DNA of 64,000 nucleotides from Antedon mediterranea. Its lineage: Eukaryota; Echinodermata; Crinoidea; Comatulida; Antedonidae. Made by a program: the position numbers and the translations under genes. The notes under the pieces were generated by a model. It did no database searches, had not been told where the DNA came from, and saw only the letters and a program-made list of their open reading frames with translations. Below are positions 57,139 to 64,000 of this stretch, piece after piece (position 1 is the first letter of the stretch; every line of letters starts with the position of its first letter). The stretch covers positions 22,523,070 through 22,587,069 of the forward strand of contig NC_092671.1 of the NCBI RefSeq assembly GCF_964355755.1, read 5' to 3'.

Positions 57139-57914
57139 GGGATATGACCGGTTGGGCCGCCGACAAGTTGAGCCACCGGTGATTTCTATGAAACGCCCAG
57201 TGCATGCGTCTTTTACGACATTTCGCGTAGTGATTAGGATGGTGTCCTAGTACATAAGTTCATGGTCTTGGTTTATTGTGTCATGAAAATAAATAATATA
57301 TAATTACATATTATAATTAACAACACAGCAAAGGAAAGTAGTAATATTTAATAATGTAATTGTTTTTAATCTTCGGCGAGGAAAAAATTCAGTGCACTCA
57401 TAATTTTTCTCGCCACGTGTAGGCCTACCACGTAAAGTCACGTTGTCCTCTCTCAGGACTAATTAATAGAGTATTAACATTCTTCGAATGAGGTTAAATA
57501 ACTATTATTTTTTATTTAATAATCTTTTAATATCATATTTTATTGAATTTTACAATGTTAATACACAAAATATTTGACTAAAAACGTGATTTTATGTAAT
57601 TATTTTACCGAAAAATGGAGTAAGCCTAGTTCATACAACTGCCGACTGAGGGGCAACATGTTTACGTCATTTTTGGCTAAAAACGATCACTTTCGGTGAT
57701 GTTTTATATTTTGGAATCTACAAGCCAGATTTTCATAATTATTTCTTTAATTATAATATTTAATAATATATATACTAAAAACCATGATATATAAACTTTT
57801 GAATGTACATCGATCCCTAATAATATAAATAGAACGAGCACCGGCGAAAGTTAGCATTTGGCGTTCCATAAAAAATAACGTTTTTCTGGTGGCGGCTCAA
57901 CTTGGCCTAATCCC
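57139..57914. mobile_element. Short inverted-repeat element (MITE) with 8-bp target duplication
   Basis: TAAAAATG flanks both ends (57131-57138 and 57915-57922). The left end GGGATATGACC and right end GGCCTAATCCC are imperfect complements, and both sides share AAGTTGAGCC (57165) / GGCTCAACTT (57894). 776 bp, no ORF. An 8-bp duplication with GG-initial ends would fit hAT or Merlin; undecided. Confidence 0.62.
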
Positions 57915-57946
57915 TAAAAATGGTATCTTAAAACGGGATCCAGTCA

Positions 57947-58052
57947 AGTCGCCCCATCGCAGAGTCGCCCCATCGCAAAGTCGCCCCATCGCAAAGTCGC
58001 CCCATCGCAAAGTCGCCCCATCGCAAAGTCGCCCCATCGCAAAGTCGCCCAC
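57947..58052. repeat. Minisatellite, 7 x 16 bp
   Basis: Near-perfect copies of AGTCGCCCCATCGCAA ending in AGTCGCCCACGG. Confidence 0.93.
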
Positions 58053-59149
58053 GGTTTTATTTCGGTATGATTATGAAGCGCCGCCGCTAGTAGTACGCTG
58101 TTTTAATCATATTGGTTGCGTTTGATATCGATTGCGTTGTTACTTTGGTCGCGCTAAATGTCGTATAGGCCTACATTATAATGTTTATTCTATTATATAC
58201 ATAATTTGTGTTTTAATTTTTATTTCACAGGTTTTAATGGAGTGATGTGCTTTTTAAAAATCATTAAAAAAATAGTCCCTTGTTTGAAAGTTCTAAAAAG
58301 ATTATCCCTGATTTATAGTTTCGAAAATGTTAATTTAATATGATTTTAAAATTAGTTACCAGAGCCACAATTACGAATCTTTCTTCAACCTACGCGTGGA
58401 TACCAGCTCATTTTTTAGGATAATATAATAAATGTATAAATGTGTAGTACTGTAGGCCTTCGTATAGATTTACAGTAGTTAAAACAATAACAGTGTTGTA
58501 AGACAATGAGTGTTATAGGCTACTTATTGATCATTTTGCATTTATTGACAAGTTATGTGTCTTAATTTTTATAATGACTTTTCAAAATGAAGAAATAAAA
58601 AAAAAAGGATTTCATCGCCGATATGATCATTTTATACATGCAGGTATTTTAGTAAAATTAAAACGCTACATTTTGACCATGGAAAACCATCGTATCGTGT
58701 GCGTGTTTTTTAAAAAGGGGAATCTCCGACGGGCAGCAGAAAGACGTCGTAGCAGCTGTGAGGAAACAGATACCAGAAGGCGCAGCTCCGATTGGTTTCA
58801 GAGAATGTTTCAGACCCGGTTTCAGATTGCGAGTCGCTTTTTATTCAACAGCAGAATGATCATTTTACTGAAGAAATTCTTTTCAACCCTTTTGGTTATA
58901 GAACATTCTAATTATCATGCCTAATAAATATCCTCATATCGGGTGTTTATTTAATTTTAAATTAAACAAGACAGTGAAGAGGCACAGAATAATACGTACA
59001 CGGACGTACGACGAATACATACACACACGCACGTCATCATTTACGACATATAGTGGTGATATGATGCAATTGTATAATGGATATAATGACTATGCAGGAC
59101 CCATCTTATAATGGAAATGGAGAAAATGCCTATGTACAGAGGATTTCGA

Positions 59150-59280
59150 TCCAAGTCGGCCCTAAACCGTCTCGGCCAAAGTCAAGTCGGCCCCAAGTCA
59201 AGTCAGCCCCAAGTCAACTCGGCCTCAAGTCAACTCGGCCTCACGTCAACTCGGCCAAAAAATAATCGGTCAACTCGGCC
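59150..59280. repeat. Minisatellite, 16-bp period
   Basis: Units such as GTCGGCCCCAAGTCAA, GTCAGCCCCAAGTCAA and CTCGGCCTCAAGTCAA, more diverged than the array at 57947 but with the same period and a similar GTCG-CCCC core. Confidence 0.85.
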
Positions 59281-59293
59281 CCGTTAAAATATG

Positions 59294-59837
59294 GAACGCA
59301 AAAAGTGCAAATGAAGGGGATTGATAAAATAATATTTCTTCACAATTTTTTAACTATAAATAATTCTGACTTTTAATGAATATTAATATTTAGACAATAA
59401 TATATTTAGCAAAAAAAAATAGGAATGATTTCACCAACTTTCCTTTATTTACGTTTAATAAAATCTCAAATTGCACAATTGAAAACAATTCGTAGCTGCG
59501 CCTCCCTGCACCTTTGGCAGCTTTTTCGATATCTACAACTGCTACATGTTTTCACTGACCGGGGGATTCCTCTTTTTTAAAAACGCAAATCATGGACAAA
59601 AACGATATGTACGATCATTTTTTCTATGGCCAAATGGTGGAACGTAGGCCTCCGTGTTTGATTTACTAAAATGCGGTACCTGCACGTGTTTTTGCAACAC
59701 GCGGATACTTATTATTCATATCGGCAATGAGTTCATTTTTTTATATATTATTTAATTATATTATTTTTTTTATTTCTTCATTTTTTTTAAAGCGTGGATA
59801 GTAAGAATCATAATAATATTAAGCACTTTTTGCGTTC
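59294..59837. mobile_element. Short inverted-repeat element (MITE) next to the Gypsy-3 LTR
   Basis: GAACGCAAAAAGTGC at 59294-59308 is exactly complementary to GCACTTTTTGCGTTC at 59823-59837. 544 bp without an ORF. The right end touches the LTR at 59838, so its right flank is hidden and no target duplication can be checked. Confidence 0.55.
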
Positions 59838-60097
59838 TGTTATATACCCCCAGTACCTTTGTACAGTAGTAATGTATTGTAATATAATGTAAAGTATTGT
59901 AAAGCTGACTCAAAGATAGATGTATTCACTTCGACTACTTTTTAACAACTCTTTTATTCACAATTCTACTATCTATATGACTCATACAAATTGGTATAGT
60001 TACAGGTGGTATTTGTAAACCAACTGATAACATAGGAAGTGTATACTGATAAACAAATGTATCATCTTGCCTACTGGCACCATAGCTAGACATAACA
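59838..60097 (-). repeat. Gypsy-3 3' LTR
   Basis: 260 bp with TGTTATATAC at one end and GACATAACA at the other (TG...CA on either strand). It lies directly beyond the integrase stop and a polypurine tract. The partner LTR is outside the window. Confidence 0.72.
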
Positions 60098-60115
60098 TCT
60101 CTCCCCTCCTAATTT
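60098..60115 (-). other. Polypurine tract of Gypsy-3
   Basis: The minus strand reads TTAGGAGGGGAGAGA directly before the LTR, the usual plus-strand priming site. Confidence 0.75.
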
Positions 60116-60127
60116 CACACGTTACAT

Positions 60128-61453
60128 TTAGGGAGTGTAATCAATTAACCAACGTGGTTTATAAACTTCACGTCTAGGTCTATCTTTATCAAATGTATGT
60201 ACAACAGTATCTTTCTGTTTCTGTGTGGTTAGATCATTTGTTAGGTATTTAGCATTCCAGATCTTTCCATCATCTAGCTCATATGTAGCATTACTAACAA
60301 TTCTTTTAATTTTTCCTCCAGTATAGAACTTATTACTTGATTTATCAACATGTCTCGGATTCTTAATTCGTACTGAATCTCCCACTTTAAATTGTGGTTT
60401 TCTCACATTTTTCTTATCATCGTAATACTTCTTACTTTTACTTTGGAACTTTTTAACTCGTTCCTTTACCTCAGTATGTTTAATTCCATTTTGGTAACCA
60501 TCTGTAGGTCTTACATTTAGTGTAGTAATTAATTTACGCTTATGTAATAATTCTGCAGGAGATATGCCTGTAACAGCATGAGGTGTAGATCGATAGATCA
60601 TAAGAAATTCTAACATGGCCTCATTCCAATTCTTATTATTTTCATTGGCCATTTGAATGGTATGTTTAATTGTTCTATTCATTCTTTCAACTAATCCATT
60701 ACTTTTAGGATAGTACAATGATGTTCTAATGTGTTTAATACCTCTCTCCTTTAAATAATTTTCAAACTCTATGGATACAAATTGTTTCCCATTATCGGAT
60801 ACCAACTCATTTGGTAATCCTTCTCTTGCAAATATCTGATCGAGAAAATTACATACAAATGTAGATGTAATATCATTAGTAAAAGAAACTTCTGGCCATT
60901 TACTGAAATAGTCAACTAACACAATAGCATATCTACACTTTCTAGGTCCCTTTTCAAATGGGCCTATTATATCAATAGCAACTTTTTGCCATGCATGTTC
61001 TGGTAACGCAATTGGTTGTAATGGCGCATTGTAAGTTTTAGCCGTCTTATCACTATTTTGACACGGTTCACAATTCTTAATTTTATCTTCTACTTTACGA
61101 TCTATAGCAGGAAACCAGTATAGTTCTCTAATCCTGTTTTTAGTTCGTACAATACCTTGATGTGCAGTATGTGCTTCATCAATTATTTTACATTGCAATG
61201 ATTTTGGGATTACCAGTCTCTCCCCCCTCATAATTAAATCATCATTTAAACACAATTCATCTTTTACAAGGTAGTAAGGTTTTAATTCTTCATTTAACAT
61301 TTTCTTACTTGGCCATGCAGTTGTAATATACTTCTTAAGTAATGTTGACACATGATCAGTATTTGTCTCCTTAATTAACTCTTGTTTTGTAATGCAAGTG
61401 TTAGCATCCAATATATAACTTAATACATATTCATCACTATTATCAACAGAAGG
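60128..61453 (-). CDS. Gypsy-3 integrase
   Basis: Over 430 uninterrupted codons. The zinc finger has H-H-C-C: AHTAHQGIVRTKNRIRELYW, then CEPCQ. The catalytic core has VAIDIIGPFEKG (first D), ELVSDNGKQFVSIEFENYL (second D) and NGLVERMNRTIKHTIQ (E), all three acidic residues intact. A basic C-terminal domain follows (FKVGDSVRIKNP, YELDDGKIW). The frame is offset by one base from the RNase H frame that ends at 61455, so the start is unclear; it is probably produced by cleavage of a longer polyprotein. Confidence 0.92.
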   Translation of the reverse strand, partial: PSVDNSDEYVLSYILDANTCITKQELIKETNTDHVSTLLKKYITTAWPSKKMLNEELKPYYLVKDELCLNDDLIMRGERLVIPKSLQCKIIDEAHTAHQGIVRTKNRIRELYWFPAIDRKVEDKIKNCEPCQNSDKTAKTYNAPLQPIALPEHAWQKVAIDIIGPFEKGPRKCRYAIVLVDYFSKWPEVSFTNDITSTFVCNFLDQIFAREGLPNELVSDNGKQFVSIEFENYLKERGIKHIRTSLYYPKSNGLVERMNRTIKHTIQMANENNKNWNEAMLEFLMIYRSTPHAVTGISPAELLHKRKLITTLNVRPTDGYQNGIKHTEVKERVKKFQSKSKKYYDDKKNVRKPQFKVGDSVRIKNPRHVDKSSNKFYTGGKIKRIVSNATYELDDGKIWNAKYLTNDLTTQKQKDTVVHTFDKDRPRREVYKPRWLIDYTP

Positions 61454-61454
61454 A

Positions 61455-64000
61455 TTATTTTGTTATGGGGAGTCTACTTAAAGCATCGGCAACAGAATTA
61501 TTTTGCCCTGTAACATATTCAATCACATAATCTAAATTAAGTAGCCACTCTGCCCATCTAGCAATTCGCATGGTTTTATGACCTGTAGCACATGAACTTA
61601 GCAATTTTAAATTAGCCTTGTGGTCAGTACGTAATGTAAATTTGTTACCCCATAAGTAATTAAACCATTTTTTACAAGCATATACACAAGCTAATGCTTC
61701 TTTCTCTCCCGTTGAATAATTACGCTCTGCACTTGTTAATGTACGGGATGTAAATGCAATAGGAATTTCAATGTTATCCTTAATTTGACTTAGCACACCG
61801 CCTATTCCATAATCTGAACTATCAGTGGTAACAATCACTGGTAATTTGGGATCAAACAAATTCAATGCAGTACTTTTAGCAATACTATTCTTTAATTTAT
61901 CAAATGCGGCTTGTTGTTCAGTACCCCACACAAACGCATTTTCTTTCCTTAGCAAATACCTTAATGGTTCTGATGTAGTCACATAATTTGGTACAAATTT
62001 TGCATAGTATCCAAACATTCCCAAAGCAGTTCTCAATTCAGAGATGTTGTTTGGAATTTTTGCCTCGATTATGGCTTTTACATGGTCATTATCAGGTTGA
62101 AGTCCTGAAGCCGAAATTGTATGACCTAAGTATGAAATTTGTTTCACTCTAAATTTGCATTTATCAAGGTTTAGCGTTAACCCTGCCTTTTGTATTTTAC
62201 TTAGAACATTTTCCATATTAATAGCATGTTCATGTTCATCTTTACCAAAGACAACAATATCGTCAAGATAGCAACGTACCCCCTTTGCATTCATTAGGAT
62301 TGAACTCATTGTTTTCTGAAATGCAGATGGTGCGGAAGCAAGACCAAAACATACTCTCTTATAACGGTAAAGGCCTTGATGCGTAATAAAAGCAGTTAAA
62401 TCCCTACTTTCTTTATGTAATGTCAATTGATGGTACGCAGATCTAAGATCTAACGTAGAAAATACAGTAGCACCATGCAATGAATTGAATAATTCTGAAA
62501 TATCAGGTAAAGGAAATTGGTCTACTACAAGTTCTTTGTTAACTTCTCTTAAATCTATACAAATACGTACATCACCGGATTTTTTACCTACTACGACAAT
62601 AGGACTTACCCAAGGACTTGCATTAATTTTCTCTATAATTCCTTGGCTTTCTAACCTATCAAGTTCTTTAGCAACTTTGTCTCTTACCGTAAATGGTAAG
62701 CTTCGTAATTTCTGAATTTTCGGTGTACAGTGTTCGCGGACCATAACTTTATGTACGAAATCCTTCGCGAGCCCCACATTCCCATTGAACAATCTCGGAT
62801 AGTTCTTTTTCAGTTCTTGCTTGTATTCAGCATCATCAATTGTAGTAGTATCTTTAGCAACTTGGACGTAAGCAATTTGTCCTTTCACAATGTTAATATT
62901 TAGGTTGCTAATCAAGTCCATCCCGAGAATAGGCGATCCTTTTTCTACAATGTAAATCTTCTCGTGCACTTTATTCTCTGGCTCACTGGCAAGTGTAACT
63001 GGTAAATTCACAAATCCATGCACATGTATCGGTTCCTTGGAGTAGGTCATCAGTTTGATTGACGCCTTTTGTAGAGCTTCGTTGACAAAATATCGATTAT
63101 AGATTCTTTTGGGTAGAATTGTAACTGGTGAACCAGTATCTATGGTCATGTTCACTTTTGCTGAATGACCTATCAATACGTCAGTGCGTAATTTTCTGTT
63201 AACCATCACATTAACAGACATGGTTTCATCAATATTTTCAATTTCAACACTTCTGCAAACACTAGCAAAATGTCCTATCTTACGGCATTTATTGCATTTA
63301 GCTTTATTTGCCTTGCATTTGACATCATTTGCTTTGTGCGATTTCGAACCACAACGAAAACAGTACTCACTGGATTTGTATTTTGCTGGCTGTTGTTTAG
63401 GTTTGTAATTACTCTTTCGTATCTGCTCAACAGGTAATGGTAGTTCAGCTTTACCTATTATTTGGCATTCTTTTGCAGCATGTTCGCATTGCCTTGCAAT
63501 TTCTATGGCAGTATTTAATGTAAGTTCAGGTTCCAGAAGTAATCTTTTGCGAATACGGGAAGAATTAGTTTTCTCAACTAACTGGTCTCTTATCATTTCA
63601 TCAGATATTACACCGAAATTACATGAAATTGATAATTGTCTAAGTTCTCTTACGTACTCATCTGATGTTTCATCCTGGAGTTGTCTACGTTGACGAAATT
63701 TGTATCTTTCCGCTACAACGTTTAATCTTGGGTTAAAATGTGCCCGCAATTTGGCAACAGTTGCATCATATGAATTAACATCATCATTTGGATCAATTTC
63801 TCTTTCTGGTAAGGAGCTGTAAATACGTTGACCCTCAGTACCAAGACAATGTAGTAATAGTGCTTTTCTTCTTTCAGCATTCCATCGGTCACTTCCAGAC
63901 GCAAGAGTATAATTTGTAAAAAAATCAAACCATTGTTCAAACTTTAACGTTGATTTGCCTGGAGTAGGTAGAAACGGTACTGGTGGTGAAATTCCAGCCA
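61455..64000 (-). CDS. Gypsy-3 gag-pol: nucleocapsid, protease, reverse transcriptase, RNase H (5' end outside window)
   Basis: One frame is open from the window edge to the stop at 61455-61457 (about 848 codons seen). Order: capsid (FEQWFDFFTNYTLASGSDRW; LRAHFNPRLNVVAERYKF); two zinc knuckles (CFRCGSKSHKANDVKC and CNKCRKIGHFASVC, about 63270-63370); protease TIDTGSPVTILP (about 63110-63145); reverse transcriptase with SPIVVVGKKSGDVRICIDLR, STLDLRSAYHQL, CFGLASAPSAFQ and CYLDDIVVFG (about 62250-62280); RNase H TTDSSDYGIGGVLSQ to NNSVADALSRLP. Gag and pol share one frame, as in Mag-like (K02A2.6-type) Gypsy elements. Catalytic residues look intact. Confidence 0.93.
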   Translation of the reverse strand, partial: AGISPPVPFLPTPGKSTLKFEQWFDFFTNYTLASGSDRWNAERRKALLLHCLGTEGQRIYSSLPEREIDPNDDVNSYDATVAKLRAHFNPRLNVVAERYKFRQRRQLQDETSDEYVRELRQLSISCNFGVISDEMIRDQLVEKTNSSRIRKRLLLEPELTLNTAIEIARQCEHAAKECQIIGKAELPLPVEQIRKSNYKPKQQPAKYKSSEYCFRCGSKSHKANDVKCKANKAKCNKCRKIGHFASVCRSVEIENIDETMSVNVMVNRKLRTDVLIGHSAKVNMTIDTGSPVTILPKRIYNRYFVNEALQKASIKLMTYSKEPIHVHGFVNLPVTLASEPENKVHEKIYIVEKGSPILGMDLISNLNINIVKGQIAYVQVAKDTTTIDDAEYKQELKKNYPRLFNGNVGLAKDFVHKVMVREHCTPKIQKLRSLPFTVRDKVAKELDRLESQGIIEKINASPWVSPIVVVGKKSGDVRICIDLREVNKELVVDQFPLPDISELFNSLHGATVFSTLDLRSAYHQLTLHKESRDLTAFITHQGLYRYKRVCFGLASAPSAFQKTMSSILMNAKGVRCYLDDIVVFGKDEHEHAINMENVLSKIQKAGLTLNLDKCKFRVKQISYLGHTISASGLQPDNDHVKAIIEAKIPNNISELRTALGMFGYYAKFVPNYVTTSEPLRYLLRKENAFVWGTEQQAAFDKLKNSIAKSTALNLFDPKLPVIVTTDSSDYGIGGVLSQIKDNIEIPIAFTSRTLTSAERNYSTGEKEALACVYACKKWFNYLWGNKFTLRTDHKANLKLLSSCATGHKTMRIARWAEWLLNLDYVIEYVTGQNNSVADALSRLPITK

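Larger units (their letters stand above)
57934..59283. mobile_element. Probable DNA element with 16-bp minisatellites at both ends
   Basis: TTAAAA flanks both ends (57928-57933 and 59284-59289); the termini are CGGGATCC... and ...GGCCCCG. The left end has seven 16-bp units (AGTCGCCCCATCGCAA, 57947-58052). The right end has five or so 16-bp units (CTCGGCCTCAAGTCAA and GTCGGCCCCAAGTCAA, about 59165-59260) in the same orientation. The interior has a 116-codon frame (58574-58924, Arg/Phe-rich) that I do not recognise. Confidence 0.42.

Noticed and set aside
57889-58125. 78-codon frame with repeated SPHRKVAPSQ-like units
   Set aside because: Translation of the 16-bp minisatellite through its three frames; no gene evidence.
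58574-58924. 116-codon Arg/Phe-rich frame as a transposase
   Set aside because: No DDE or zinc-finger pattern seen, and no homologous frame elsewhere; left as unassigned within the element.

Overview
This is a gene-poor, transposon-dominated window from an animal genome. There is no bacterial-type gene organisation. The coding sequence consists of Ty3/Gypsy, DIRS, Penelope-like and non-LTR (LINE) retrotransposons, tRNA-derived SINEs, Harbinger-type and other inverted-repeat DNA elements, and Helitron2/Helentron-like elements. The many AGGCCTA-rich AT-poor islands and this mix of elements suggest a marine invertebrate deuterostome, most likely an echinoderm. That is an inference from composition and family resemblance; no species-diagnostic gene is present.

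Layout. 1-373 and 13.5-14.57 kb (minus) are two halves of one LINE split by a 13.1 kb Ty3/Gypsy element (380-13476). That Gypsy element carries four insertions of its own: a Harbinger element in the 5' LTR (655-1646), a truncated LINE in the protease (about 4041-4424), a SINE before the reverse transcriptase (4781-5094), and a nearly intact 3.5 kb LINE in RNase H (6541-10028). 14.7-21.1 kb is a mosaic of LINE and DIRS fragments and duplicated non-coding segments, with two possible host exons. 21.3-21.97 kb is a decayed fragment of a fibrocystin/PKHD1L1-like gene, the only recognisable host-gene sequence. 22.9-25.2 kb holds a SINE-like repeat, an ~88-bp tandem array and a Helentron-type 3' end. 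25.3-30.9 kb holds three copies of a ~600-bp repeat with an exon-like core and a nested foldback element. 31-36 kb is mostly unassignable AT-rich DNA. 36.2-39.5 kb is a degraded Penelope-like element with hammerhead-like motifs. 39.6-41.24 kb is an internally deleted second Gypsy element.

41.9-49.15 kb is the most unusual part: Helentron-like non-autonomous elements inserted into one another at the same 5' pyrimidine tract, giving a head-to-tail array bounded by inverted copies. 49.2-59.84 kb contains several inverted-repeat elements, two of them with convincing target duplications, plus minisatellites and Helentron ends. 59838-64000 (minus) is a third Gypsy element with long open gag-pol and integrase frames, cut by the window edge.

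Functionally, the intact-looking machinery belongs to the elements: capsid, protease, reverse transcriptase, RNase H and integrase for LTR elements, and endonuclease plus reverse transcriptase for LINEs. No complete host gene or classical structural RNA gene can be supported.
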